A DNA stretch of 64,000 bases. Source: Gammaproteobacteria bacterium. Lineage in GTDB: Bacteria > Pseudomonadota > Gammaproteobacteria > Thiohalomonadales > Thiohalomonadaceae. The position numbers and the translations under genes are program-made. The notes under the pieces were generated by a model, which had not been told where the DNA came from, did no database searches, and saw only the letters and a list, made by a program, of their open reading frames with translations. The stretch spans positions 1 to 64,000 of the forward strand of contig JAPHSX010000001.1 in the NCBI GenBank assembly GCA_026196575.1, written 5' to 3'. Shown here piece after piece: positions 1 to 7,682 of this stretch (position 1 is the stretch's first letter; each line of letters starts with the position of its first letter).

Positions 1-483
1 GGCCAGCTCGACGGTGAGCCGGATGAGGCGCTGTTCGACCGGGCCTATCCAATCTTTCTCGACCTCTACGCCGCCAACACCACCCAGCGCTCCACGCTCT
101 ATCCGGGGGTGATCGAGGGGCTCGACTATCTGCAGGCGGCCGGTTACAAACTGGGGTGCGTCACCAACAAGGCGAGCCAGTTCACCCTGCCGCTGCTGCG
201 CGAGATGGGGCTTCACGATCGCTTTGGCATCATCATCTGCGGCGACACCCTGGCGCGGAAGAAGCCCGACCCGCTGCCGCTACTGCACGGCGCCGCCTTC
301 TTTGGTGTCGAACCGCAAAACGCCCTGATGCTGGGCGATTCGATGAGCGATGTGAAGGCGGCGCGCGCCGCTGGTTTTCAGATCATCTGCATGAGCTACG
401 GCTACAACCACGGCGTCGACATCCGCGACTCCCATCCGGATGCGGTGATCGATTCGATGGCCGAGCTGAAAGAGCTCTTATAA
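1..483 (+). CDS. gph: phosphoglycolate phosphatase (HAD superfamily), 5'-truncated by window edge
   Basis: Dephosphorylates 2-phosphoglycolate in the cytosol. The open frame runs in from base 1, so the N-terminal DxDGT nucleophile motif is outside the window. What is visible is the end of the cap domain and HAD motifs II (CVTNK), III (the lysine in RKKPDP) and IV (MLGDSMSD). The C-terminal part matches Gph in length and spacing. Gph directly before trpE is a common gammaproteobacterial arrangement (often rpe-gph-trpE), which supports the name over other HAD phosphatases. Stop TAA at 481-483. Confidence 0.9.
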   Translation, partial: GQLDGEPDEALFDRAYPIFLDLYAANTTQRSTLYPGVIEGLDYLQAAGYKLGCVTNKASQFTLPLLREMGLHDRFGIIICGDTLARKKPDPLPLLHGAAFFGVEPQNALMLGDSMSDVKAARAAGFQIICMSYGYNHGVDIRDSHPDAVIDSMAELKELL

Positions 484-497
484 AAAACCGTGACCTG

Positions 498-598
498 AGA
501 GGGGATAACGGTGAGAGAGCGCTTCGACCAGCGATGGTGTCGCTAATCAACCGCGTCCGGGCAACCTCTCTTACCGTTTTCCCTTTTGGGTGATTAGC
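498..598 (+). promoter_or_regulatory. structured trpE leader with mutually exclusive hairpins and an 11-codon leader ORF
   Basis: Two inverted repeats interleave. Arm A 498-519 pairs with 566-587 (22 positions, one T-T mismatch, a few G-T pairs). Arm B 542-552 pairs with 588-598 (8 perfect pairs, one mismatch, 2 more pairs). Each 5' arm lies in the other's loop, so they can form either a pseudoknot or alternative folds. The B 3' arm covers GGTGA (589-593), the only plausible ribosome-binding site of trpE. A GTG-started ORF (511-546) behind GAGGGG would encode MRERFDQRWCR, with its single Trp codon (535-537) just before arm B. This looks like Trp-responsive control, but no terminator T-run is present and there is only one Trp codon. 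Confidence 0.5.
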
Positions 599-600
599 CG

Positions 601-2088
601 ATGAACAGTGAACAATTCGCACAACTGGCCGCCGCCGGCTACAACCGCATCCCGCTGCTGCGCGAGGTGCTGGCCGACCTCGACACCCCGCTCTCCACCT
701 ACCTCAAGCTGGCCGATGCCCCCTACTCCTACCTCTTTGAATCGGTACAGGGGGGCGAGAAGTGGGGGCGCTACTCCATCATCGGCCTGCCGGCGCGTAC
801 CGTGCTTACGGTGCGTGGCCACGAGGTCACCGTCACCACCGATCATCAGATAGCGGAACAGGTCACGGTCGCCGATCCACTCGCCTTTATCGAGGCGCTC
901 CAGGCACGCTACCGGGTGCCACAGGTGGAGGGGTTGCCGAAGTTCACCGGCGGCCTGGTCGGCTACTTCGGCTACGACACCGTGCGCTACATCGAGCCGC
1001 GTCTGGGCGACTGTCCCAACGCCGATCAGCTCGGCAATCCCGATATCATGCTAATGCTCTCAGACGAGGTGGTGGTCTTCGACAACCTCAGCGGCAAGCT
1101 CTTCGTGGTGGTGCATGTCGACCCCGGCGAGGCCGCCGCGCTGCAGAAGGGCGAGAGTCGGCTACGCAAACTGGTTGCCCGGCTCGACCAGCCGCTCCAG
1201 CGCCCGCCCCATGTGCCGAGCAAGGCGCTGGGCGAGGCCGATTTCGTCTCCGGCTTCACCCAGCAGGGGTTCGAAGAGGCGGTGATGAAATCGAAACAAT
1301 ACATCAGCGATGGCGACATCATGCAGGTGGTGCTCTCGCAGCGCCTCTCCATCCCCTTCGAGGCGCCGCCGCTCGACCTCTACCGCTCGCTGCGCAGCCT
1401 CAACCCCTCGCCCTATATGTTCTTCGTCAACTGCGGCGAGTTCCAGATCGTCGGCTCCTCGCCCGAGATCCTCACCCGCTATGAAGAGGGCAAGGTGACC
1501 GTGCGCCCCATCGCCGGCACCCGCCCGCGCGGCGCCACCGAGGAGCAGGACAAGGCGCTGGAGGCTGATCTCCTCGCCGACCCGAAGGAGCTGGCCGAAC
1601 ACCTGATGCTCATCGACCTGGGGCGTAACGACATCGGCCGCATCGCCGAGACCGGCAGCGTCACCCTTACCGAAAAGATGGTGATCGAACGCTACTCCCA
1701 TGTGATGCACATCGTCTCCAACGTCGAGGGCAAATTAAAAGCGGGGATGAACGCCATGGACGCCCTGCGCGCCACCTTCCCTGCCGGCACCGTCTCCGGC
1801 GCCGCCAAGGTGCGGGCAATGGAGATCATCGACGAACTGGAGCCGGTCAAGCGCGGCGTCTACGCCGGCGCCGTCGGCTACCTCGGCTGGCACGGCAACA
1901 TGGACACCGCCATCGCCATCCGCACCGCCGTCATCCAGAACCACACCCTCTACATGCAGGCCGGCGCCGGCATCGTCTACGACTCCGTACCGCGCAACGA
2001 GTGGGACGAGACGATGAACAAAAGCCGCGCCATCTTCCGCGCCGCGGAGATGGCGGCGCAGGGGCTGGACAACAGCCAGCACCGCTAA
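601..2088 (+). CDS. trpE: anthranilate synthase component I
   Basis: Converts chorismate to anthranilate, using ammonia supplied by TrpG; first step of tryptophan synthesis. The 495 residues match the family length. The N-terminal part carries the tryptophan feedback region ([16 protein letters not shown]). The C-terminal chorismate-binding domain has [24 protein letters not shown] and the [16 protein letters not shown] block. The ATG is preceded by GGTGA at 589-593, which sits inside a hairpin arm. Unlike many relatives, trpG/trpD/trpC do not follow; insertion-sequence debris does. Transcription is probably controlled by the leader at 498-598. Confidence 0.97.
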   Translation: MNSEQFAQLAAAGYNRIPLLREVLADLDTPLSTYLKLADAPYSYLFESVQGGEKWGRYSIIGLPARTVLTVRGHEVTVTTDHQIAEQVTVADPLAFIEALQARYRVPQVEGLPKFTGGLVGYFGYDTVRYIEPRLGDCPNADQLGNPDIMLMLSDEVVVFDNLSGKLFVVVHVDPGEAAALQKGESRLRKLVARLDQPLQRPPHVPSKALGEADFVSGFTQQGFEEAVMKSKQYISDGDIMQVVLSQRLSIPFEAPPLDLYRSLRSLNPSPYMFFVNCGEFQIVGSSPEILTRYEEGKVTVRPIAGTRPRGATEEQDKALEADLLADPKELAEHLMLIDLGRNDIGRIAETGSVTLTEKMVIERYSHVMHIVSNVEGKLKAGMNAMDALRATFPAGTVSGAAKVRAMEIIDELEPVKRGVYAGAVGYLGWHGNMDTAIAIRTAVIQNHTLYMQAGAGIVYDSVPRNEWDETMNKSRAIFRAAEMAAQGLDNSQHR

Positions 2089-2097
2089 GTGTGATGC

Positions 2098-2120
2098 CCC
2101 CTCTCCCGCATGGAGAGGGG
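2098..2120 (+). terminator. GC-rich hairpin just after trpE
   Basis: Perfect 9-bp stem CCCCTCTCC / GGAGAGGGG with a 5-nt loop, starting 10 nt after the trpE stop. There is no T-run, so it is a possible transcript end or RNA-stability hairpin rather than a classical terminator. A similar CCCTCTCCC/GGGAGAGGG hairpin lies at 5974-5994, so this may equally be a dispersed repeat. Confidence 0.4.
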
Positions 2121-2144
2121 ATGCAAATGGCCGTGACTTTACTT

Positions 2145-2167
2145 GTAGGAGCGGCGTCTCGCCGCGA
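2145..2167 (+). repeat. REP-like unit (GTAGGAGCGGC type)
   Basis: GTAGGAGCGGC, a short spacer, then GCCGCGA. This is the same palindromic unit that is clustered at 59079-59290 and occurs once more at 62006-62027. Confidence 0.6.
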
Positions 2168-2520
2168 ATGGCGTAGGGTGGGCACGGTTTCTGTGCTTAC
2201 ACAGTGGTAGGGTGTGCCGAGGCACGAGGCGCACCGTTCACCCCACCACAAAACTCTCCCGGCGAGTGAGGGTTGGGGTGAACGCTAAAACATTATTGGA
2301 ATTGTCGGCTACATAGGGTAGCGCCAAGAAAAAGTGCCGCAAACAAAACGCAAGGAACGCCGACATGCCACACCCAACGAACGTAAAACCACCCCGCAAC
2401 AAAGTCAACAACCATCTACTAAACACCGGGCGTTCGGTGCTTTCCCGCCATGGTTATATTGAAAAAGGCTTTGTTCAGATGGGCGGAGTGGTACGACGGG
2501 GATTTCCGCCGGTTGCAGGT
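2168..2520. other. gene-free stretch between trpE and the IS30 remnant
   Basis: No convincing gene. 2170-2248 holds imperfect TAGGGTG/CACCC repeats typical of intergenic palindromes. 2290-2455 is more AT-rich than its surroundings. An open frame runs from 2450 into the transposase remnant, but its first part resembles no transposase I know, so I treat it as chance or as an earlier insertion. Confidence 0.5.
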
Positions 2521-2558
2521 TGATTCAGCAAAACCGCAATATCAAGACCCCTTTTTCC
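2521..2558 (-). repeat. dispersed repeat R, copy 1
   Basis: Read on the minus strand: a short A-run, GGGGTC, TTGATATTGCGGTTTTG, CTGAATCA. It shares its core with copies at 4521-4564, 5909-5950, 8781-8815 and 61441-61482. It lies immediately upstream of, and in frame with, the transposase remnant, so it probably inserted into that gene or joined to it by recombination. Confidence 0.75.
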
Positions 2559-2692
2559 GTGATGAGCTGACTGATGAGGGTATCCGATACATCATGGACA
2601 AGCTCAATAACCGTCCCCGAAAATGCCTTGGTTACAAAATGCCAAATCAAGTATTCTTCGGGATCAACCCACCTGTTGCACTAGCAAGTTGA
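2558..2692 (+). pseudogene. IS30-family transposase, C-terminal remnant
   Basis: The last ~44 codons read DELTDEGIRYIMDKLNNRP, then RKCLGYKMPNQVFFGINPP, ending VALAS. This is the typical tail of IS30 transposases (LNxRPRKCLGxxTPxxVF). The DDE catalytic core and everything N-terminal is missing; the frame upstream is occupied by repeat R copy 1. No terminal inverted repeats could be assigned. It marks an old insertion site downstream of trpE. Confidence 0.75.
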
Positions 2693-2935
2693 ATTCGCGC
2701 TGTGTTGTAGTGAGGAGAGTACGGTATGTGGCTGTTGCGCCTGGAAGTTTGTTGAATTCAGTGGTGCCTGCGGTCGTATCAATGACTACGCTGTCTGAAG
2801 CCAGACCATGCTGGACATATATCAGGGAACATAGGGCGTCCACTTCCCCTTGCTACTCGCCGCCAGATTATTCTTGCAAATCAATATGCTGTATATTGCT
2901 CAGTACAAACATATCACTACACAACGAGGATAGGA

Positions 2936-4507
2936 ATGGGCGCCAACAAGCTTGATAATCCCAAAAGCCAGCTTCACGTTCGCAAGGCTACGCCTAAAGA
3001 TGTAGCAGAGATTCTCGACCTTACCAAGCGTGTCTATGCTGGCACCGGTATACCGGATCACAGTAAGGCGTCACTTCGTGGCACTATCAATAATTTCCCC
3101 GATGGACAGTTCGTGGTGACGGTCGATGAAAAGATTGTCGGCTTCTGTGCCACCTTTATTATCAGCAGCCGTGTAGCGCTGAAGGCGCATGACTGGAATG
3201 AGATCACGGGGAACGGCTACGCTTCACGTCACGATCCAAAAGGTGATTGGCTCTATGGCATGGAAGTTTGCGTTGACCCCGACTATCGTGGCTATCGACT
3301 GGGGCAGCGGCTCTATATTGAGCGTAAAAAACTGTGTCAGGAGCTTGGGCTGAATGGGATTATCTTCGGTGGCCGCCTGCCGAGCCTGGCGCGTCGAATC
3401 AAGAAATATGGTTCGGCTGAAAATTATGTTGCCGAGGTGCAACAGAAGAAGGCGCGCGATCCTGTACTCTCTTTTCAACTGCATAATGACTTTGAAGTGC
3501 TGGGTCTGATCAAGGATTATCTTCCCACAGACAAACAGTCTATGGGTTATGCGGTACACCTGATGTGGAAGAATCCAAAGGTGCAGGAGGAGAATGGTGC
3601 TTCACGTGTTAAGGCGCATGGAGGCCGTCTGCCTGACACGGTTCGTGTGGGCACGGTGCAGTTTATGCAGCGCAAGGTTAGCTCGTTTGAAGAGTTTATT
3701 GATGTAGTCGCCTACTTCGTCGATGTGGTCGCCGATTACAGTGGGGACTTTGTGGTTTTCCCCGAGCTGTTCACGTTGCAGTTGCTGTCAATCGAAGCGG
3801 AAGAGCTCTCGCCGGCAGAAGCGATCGAGTCGCTGACCAAGTATACCCCGCGGTTCAAAGAGGCGATGCGCGATCTCGCGCTACGCTACAACATTAATAT
3901 TATCGGTGGTTCACACCCCACCCGGGTAGAGAGCGGGAAGGTCGAGAATATCTCTTATGTATTTCTACGTGATGGCTCGGTTCATGAGCAACCAAAGATC
4001 CATCCGACACCCAATGAGGATTACTGGTGGAATATTGAGGGGGGCAACACACTGCATGCCATCGATACCGACTGTGGTCCCATCGGTGTCTTGATCTGCT
4101 ATGACTCGGAATTCCCGGAATTGGCGCGCCACCTGACTGATCAGGGAATTCAGATTTTGTTTGTCCCCTTCTGTACCGATGAACGTCAGAGCTATCTGCG
4201 AGTGCGTTACTGCTGTCAGGCTCGTGCGGTGGAAAATCAGATCTATGTGGTGATGTCGGGTAATGTCGGGAACCTTCCCAAGGTTGCCAATATGGATATA
4301 CAGTACGCACAGAGCTGTATTCTTACCCCCTGCGATTTTCCCTTTGCCCGTGATGGCATTGCGGCCGATACCACCCCCAATGTTGAGACTGTCGCCATTG
4401 CAGATCTCCGACCGGAGACATTACTTACAGCACGCAATAGCGGGACGGTAAAAAACCTGCGCGACCGACGGCATGACCTTTATCGTATAGAGTGGAAAGG
4501 GCAATAA
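2936..4507 (+). CDS. GNAT acetyltransferase fused to carbon-nitrogen hydrolase (nitrilase superfamily)
   Basis: Two-domain enzyme of 523 residues. The first ~215 form a GNAT acetyltransferase with the acetyl-CoA loop DPDYRGYRLGQRL (about 115-126). From ~235 a nitrilase-superfamily amidase follows with an apparently intact triad: E277 in VVFPELF, K354 in EQPKIHP, C388 in GVLICYDSEFPE. The substrate is unknown; amide hydrolysis coupled to N-acetylation of an amine is possible. ATG at 2936 follows GAGGA with 5-nt spacing. It stands alone between repeat R copies 1 and 2, which suggests acquisition as a module. Confidence 0.88.
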   Translation: MGANKLDNPKSQLHVRKATPKDVAEILDLTKRVYAGTGIPDHSKASLRGTINNFPDGQFVVTVDEKIVGFCATFIISSRVALKAHDWNEITGNGYASRHDPKGDWLYGMEVCVDPDYRGYRLGQRLYIERKKLCQELGLNGIIFGGRLPSLARRIKKYGSAENYVAEVQQKKARDPVLSFQLHNDFEVLGLIKDYLPTDKQSMGYAVHLMWKNPKVQEENGASRVKAHGGRLPDTVRVGTVQFMQRKVSSFEEFIDVVAYFVDVVADYSGDFVVFPELFTLQLLSIEAEELSPAEAIESLTKYTPRFKEAMRDLALRYNINIIGGSHPTRVESGKVENISYVFLRDGSVHEQPKIHPTPNEDYWWNIEGGNTLHAIDTDCGPIGVLICYDSEFPELARHLTDQGIQILFVPFCTDERQSYLRVRYCCQARAVENQIYVVMSGNVGNLPKVANMDIQYAQSCILTPCDFPFARDGIAADTTPNVETVAIADLRPETLLTARNSGTVKNLRDRRHDLYRIEWKGQ

Positions 4508-4520
4508 ATCGTAACAGCCC

Positions 4521-4564
4521 GAAAAAAGGGGTCAAGTCTTGACATTGCGGTTTTGCCTGACCCC
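4521..4564 (+). repeat. dispersed repeat R, copy 2 (the most complete copy)
   Basis: An A-run followed by a 37-bp unit (4528-4564) that begins GGGGTCAAG and ends CCTGACCCC, so its ends are inverted repeats (8 of 9). It lies 14 bp after the stop of the GNAT-nitrilase gene and cuts into the 3' end of the minus-strand gene at 4532-4744. Confidence 0.75.
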
Positions 4565-4744
4565 ATTGATTTCTGGCACCACCACTCCGTCATAGAACAC
4601 AGCGATATATCGTATTGCTTCAGAGAAGCGAATTAGATCCCTGTGCTGCCGAGAGCGCAGGTCAGCCAGCCAAACACCAATTAGTCCGGCCACCATCAGC
4701 ACAGTGCCGAGTATATGCAGATATTTCAGTATTTGATATTCCAC
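4532..4744 (-). pseudogene. DUF2269-like integral membrane protein, truncated by repeat R
   Basis: GTG start behind GGGAG; the 70-codon frame starts MEYQILKYLHILGTVLMV with one membrane helix, then GVWLADLRSR. This resembles the N-terminus of DUF2269 membrane proteins of about 150 residues. After VVVPEING the last ten codons (VRQNRNVKT) are read from the dispersed repeat, so the 3' half is lost. It begins 2 bp after the 4747-5217 gene ends and was probably co-transcribed with it. A residual peptide could still be made, but function is unlikely. Confidence 0.6.
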
Positions 4745-4746
4745 AA

Positions 4747-5217
4747 TTAGGCTCCCGGATTGATTTTAACGCCTATACTGGAGGAGCGTTTCCCTGACAA
4801 TCTCATGCCATCCCTTATATTCAAGCTCATCAGTGTCAGATTCACTGCGCCCACCACAAGCTCTAAACCCTGTACCAAATAAAAGCGGGCATCGAAAGCT
4901 CCAGTCGTAGCCCATTGATCAAGGAAGACTGCTGCCGGGATTAGGATTAGGATTCCGTTTGCTCCGATGATCGGCATGCGTTTTTTCTTTGCTTCCAACA
5001 AACTTCCTTGCCGATTCTTACTTAAAGCAAAACCAGTTGCGCCGGTTGCAGCAATTGCAGGTACTAGAACAAACAAACCAGGCATCACAATTAGGCTCTT
5101 AACCATTGCAATAGCCTCTTCTGTGCCAAACAGCTCAACCACAATCGTTGATGTAAAAAAAAGAGCAATACAAGCCGTGGCAGTTATCGCGCCAATGCGA
5201 TGAATAGCCTGTTTCAT
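4747..5217 (-). CDS. small four-helix integral membrane protein, MarR-linked
   Basis: 156 residues with four hydrophobic segments (about 8-28, 38-62, 82-100 and 115-135). I do not recognise the family; the layout is like small DUF2269 or DoxX-type membrane proteins. Start ATG at 5217 follows AAGGAG. It is transcribed divergently from the MarR gene, from a good promoter (TTGACA, 16 bp, TATATT) whose spacer contains a perfect palindrome. Repression by the neighbouring MarR protein is therefore likely. Its downstream partner is truncated. Base composition is clearly more AT-rich than the housekeeping parts of the window. Confidence 0.7.
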   Translation of the reverse strand: MKQAIHRIGAITATACIALFFTSTIVVELFGTEEAIAMVKSLIVMPGLFVLVPAIAATGATGFALSKNRQGSLLEAKKKRMPIIGANGILILIPAAVFLDQWATTGAFDARFYLVQGLELVVGAVNLTLMSLNIRDGMRLSGKRSSSIGVKINPGA

Positions 5218-5251
5218 GTTTTTCTCCTTAGTCCTAAATAGTGGAAATAAG

Positions 5252-5303
5252 TTGTCAACTTGTTAACATGGTTCCAATATAACATACGACAACATGTTGT
5301 CAA
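5252..5303. promoter_or_regulatory. divergent promoters with two MarR-type operators
   Basis: GACAACATGTTGTC at 5288-5301 is a perfect 14-bp palindrome. TTGTCAACTTGTTAACA at 5252-5268 matches the reverse complement of the first site at about 13 of 17 positions. Minus-strand promoter: -35 TTGACA (5298-5303), -10 TATATT (5276-5281), 16-bp spacer, so one operator lies in the spacer and the other at the expected start point. A weaker plus-strand promoter (TTGTCA 5252-5257, CAATAT 5275-5280) would serve marR. Confidence 0.6.
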
Positions 5304-5320
5304 TGCATGAGGCAATTGAA

Positions 5321-5767
5321 ATGAAAGAAACAAAATCAGGCAATCTTTTTACCCAGCTGACTTTGGGAGCGTTCAAGCTCAGTGGAATGCTTAGCAATGA
5401 AGGTGATCAGATGACTAAGGAATTTGGTATTACCAGCTCACGCTGGAAGATACTAGGTGCAATAATAATGTCTCAAACACTCCTCACAGTACCTCAAATT
5501 GGTCGTGAGATGGGGCAAAGTCGCCAGGCAGTGCAGCGATTGGTAGACGTGATGATTAAAGATGGCTTACTCACTCTGGTAGATAATCCAAACCATAAAC
5601 GAGCTAGATATATTGAGGTAACCCCTAAGGCTGAAGAGATCTACCAGAAGCTTTATCAGAAACAAATCCCTTGGGCCGATCATTGTGCGGCTGAGTTTTC
5701 AATAGAAGAGCTTGAGATTGCGCTGGCAGTTATACAGAGAATTTCGCAGAGTTTAGGTGAAAAGTAA
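5321..5767 (+). CDS. MarR-family transcriptional regulator
   Basis: 148 residues with the MarR winged helix-turn-helix: the recognition region is about VPQIGREMGQSRQAVQRLVD, followed by a wing with NHKRARYIEVT. I chose ATG 5321, behind TGAGGC, over the in-frame ATG at 5294, because the latter lies inside the palindromic operator. It probably autoregulates and represses the divergent membrane genes at 4532-5217. The ligand is unknown. The AT-rich composition suggests transfer together with those genes. Confidence 0.85.
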   Translation: MKETKSGNLFTQLTLGAFKLSGMLSNEGDQMTKEFGITSSRWKILGAIIMSQTLLTVPQIGREMGQSRQAVQRLVDVMIKDGLLTLVDNPNHKRARYIEVTPKAEEIYQKLYQKQIPWADHCAAEFSIEELEIALAVIQRISQSLGEK

Positions 5768-5908
5768 TAATAAAAGTCCGCTTTAGTTGTGAAGCCTACA
5801 CCGACTTTGAACTGTTGTTAACAGCAGCTAAGTGTCATCCGTCGTCGAAAGTATAAATGCTCCGACAGGCAGCTTCTGGCTGCTTCCTGCCGCCTGTCTA
5901 GGTGTTGT

Positions 5909-5950
5909 AAAAAAAGGGGTCGAGTCATGACATTGCGGTTTTGCCTGACC
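5909..5950 (+). repeat. dispersed repeat R, copy 3
   Basis: A-run, GGGGTCGAGTCATGAC, ATTGCGGTTTTGCCTGACC. Same orientation as copy 2, so copies 2 and 3 are direct repeats bracketing the membrane-protein/MarR module. Confidence 0.75.
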
Positions 5951-5973
5951 AAGCATTACTCCCCTCTCCCTGT

Positions 5974-5994
5974 CCCTCTCCCGAAGGGAGAGGG
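5974..5994. terminator. symmetric hairpin between convergent genes
   Basis: Perfect 9-bp stem CCCTCTCCC / GGGAGAGGG with a GAA loop, between the convergent marR and MBL genes. There is no T-run on either side. It may act in both directions or be a dispersed palindrome like 2098-2120. Confidence 0.4.
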
Positions 5995-6043
5995 GACCCT
6001 CGTTTATCGACTTGAACCTTAAGAACTAACCTATGAATATTTC

Positions 6044-6943
6044 CTACCAAGCCATGTGGTAATAAGCCCAGATGCGTTCGATATTCATGGGCAACCATGC
6101 ATCATAGGCGCGCCACTCTTTGTATTTAGGCAACTTAACAGTTTGACGTAACTTGTCCGGGCTATGCACTCCCTTGTCCCACTCGACCTTGACCGCAGCA
6201 ATGAGGTCTTCCAGGTAGATGCGTTGCTCTGCTACGACTGATGCCGGTTCCATGGCAGGTTCATTTGCAGGGCCATGGGCTGAGATAACGTAGTCAAAAT
6301 CTAGCTGCTCTATCTCTTTCAATGAGCGAATCCACTCATCAGGCCAGAAGTCAGGCATCGTTCTGAAGGCAACCCTTCGCGGAGTAACAATATCCACGAT
6401 AAACAGGGCATTCTCTTTAGGGAGTCGCATCACCGCCATGCTATCGCCATGGTTTGGCCCGAAGTATTTCAACTCGAGCTCTCTATCACCCAACTTTACG
6501 GTATAGCTATCCTCAAAGGTGATATCAGGTAGTGGTATCACCGGGCTTGGGTGGTCACCCAGCTCTTTCAGCACATTCTGGTGCGCGATGAATTTCGCGC
6601 CTTCATCCTTGAAAATGTTGCCACCAGAAATATGGTCATGATGATTGTGGCTATAGACCACATACTTAACCGGTTTGTCGGTGATCTTGCGGATCTCCGT
6701 TTGTAACAACTCGGCCGCCTTGGGATTCAACGGGTCGGTAACAATGACCCCCTCATCGGTAACAAGAAAGATATTGCGGTATACCCACCATCGGAACACA
6801 TACAGACCATTACCGATGTTCTTTACGCTGTGGCCAAATTCCTGGCCACCCATCGGTTCCTGAGTCGGCCTGTTCGCCGCCATGGTCATGGATGAAAATA
6901 ATATTCCAACCACAACTATCGATTTAAGTAATAAGTTCTTCAT
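6044..6943 (-). CDS. secreted MBL-fold metallo-hydrolase
   Basis: 299 residues starting with a Sec signal peptide (MKNLLLKS, a hydrophobic core, then MTMAANRP). The metallo-beta-lactamase zinc motif HxHxDH is present as H99-N-H101-H-D103-H104. Further conserved positions are GPNHGDS, the Asp in FIVDIV and the His in SAHGPA. This predicts a periplasmic di-zinc hydrolase; the substrate is unknown, and the sequence does not identify it as a beta-lactamase. SD GAGAGGA precedes ATG. It lies downstream of cytochrome b561 in the same direction (43 bp gap), probably under control of the divergent LysR protein. Confidence 0.85.
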   Translation of the reverse strand: MKNLLLKSIVVVGILFSSMTMAANRPTQEPMGGQEFGHSVKNIGNGLYVFRWWVYRNIFLVTDEGVIVTDPLNPKAAELLQTEIRKITDKPVKYVVYSHNHHDHISGGNIFKDEGAKFIAHQNVLKELGDHPSPVIPLPDITFEDSYTVKLGDRELELKYFGPNHGDSMAVMRLPKENALFIVDIVTPRRVAFRTMPDFWPDEWIRSLKEIEQLDFDYVISAHGPANEPAMEPASVVAEQRIYLEDLIAAVKVEWDKGVHSPDKLRQTVKLPKYKEWRAYDAWLPMNIERIWAYYHMAW

Positions 6944-6986
6944 TGCCTTATCCTCTCAAATAGTACTGATTAAGGCGTAATGATGT

Positions 6987-7529
6987 TTACGCACCCACGG
7001 TCATTTGCTTCAACACGTCGTCCTTTTTGATGAAGTGGTGATGTAGAGCCGCTCCGACGTGTCCTATCACCGCCGCGACCAATAAAATCCACACGGTTCC
7101 ATGCATTGCGCGGAAGAGCTCCGCGAGTCCTTGTGATTTGTCGAGAAATACCGGGAACTCAAAGAGGCCAAAGAAGGCCACTGGGTGTCCTGCTGCCTGT
7201 GACATCATGATTCCCGACAGCGGTTGGGCAAACATCAAGGCATAGAGCACCCAGTGCATACCGTTGGCCAGTAGGGATTGGGTTGGCGTTGTTCCGTCTG
7301 GGAGTTTTGGTGTCACGTTGATGAGCCGCCACAGAAGGCGAAGCATAATCAACATTAACAGGACTGCGCCGAAGGACTTGTGCATCCCCGCCGCCTGAAG
7401 CTTTTCAGTCCCCTTGGGCATGGAGGCAAGGAAGTTGCCTGCGATGATGCTAAAGCTAAGCATCAGGAACAGTAGCCAGTGAAAGCCCTTGGCGACGATT
7501 CCGTAGGTGTTTTCGGTATTCTTCAGCAT
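6987..7529 (-). CDS. cytochrome b561 family protein
   Basis: 180-residue di-haem cytochrome b561-type membrane protein with four helices and histidines placed as expected: FHWLLF, MHKSFGAVLL, GMHWVLYALM, MHGTVWILL, HVGAALHHHF. It passes electrons in the inner membrane, typically from quinol to a periplasmic acceptor. The start chosen is MLKNTEN (7529), preceded by TGAGG, rather than an upstream ATG. It is co-directional with the MBL hydrolase and divergent from lysR. Confidence 0.88.
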   Translation of the reverse strand: MLKNTENTYGIVAKGFHWLLFLMLSFSIIAGNFLASMPKGTEKLQAAGMHKSFGAVLLMLIMLRLLWRLINVTPKLPDGTTPTQSLLANGMHWVLYALMFAQPLSGIMMSQAAGHPVAFFGLFEFPVFLDKSQGLAELFRAMHGTVWILLVAAVIGHVGAALHHHFIKKDDVLKQMTVGA

Positions 7530-7611
7530 GGTATTAACCTCATAAAGCACATGGTATTGGCTGTGTCTGCGTCTGCCGATTGCCCGCCAGGGTTTGAATC
7601 AGCTTAAGCAC

Positions 7612-7668
7612 AAGCTTATAAGCTTTTTTGATATTGATAATCGTGCTAAAAGGAAACTTATTGTTTCC
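7612..7668. promoter_or_regulatory. palindromes in the cytochrome b561 / lysR divergent region
   Basis: Two inverted repeats: AAGCTTATAAGCTT (7612-7625, perfect 14 bp) and GGAAAC-TTATT-GTTTCC (7652-7668, 6-bp arms). The second lies 15 bp before the lysR ATG, where LysR proteins often bind to autoregulate. Either could be the LysR site; the T-N11-A pattern fits the second. Confidence 0.45.
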
Positions 7669-7682
7669 AATAGTTATTCAAT

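Larger units (their letters stand above)
5768..6043. other. intergenic region with repeat R copy 3 and a hairpin
   Basis: No gene seen. 5790-5905 contains imperfect inverted segments around GACAGGCAGC / GCCGCCTGTC; repeat R copy 3 and a 9-bp hairpin follow. Confidence 0.5.

Noticed and set aside
2450-2557. Possible N-terminal extension of the IS30 remnant
   Set aside because: The residues before the repeat do not resemble IS30 transposase and the repeat itself supplies ten codons.
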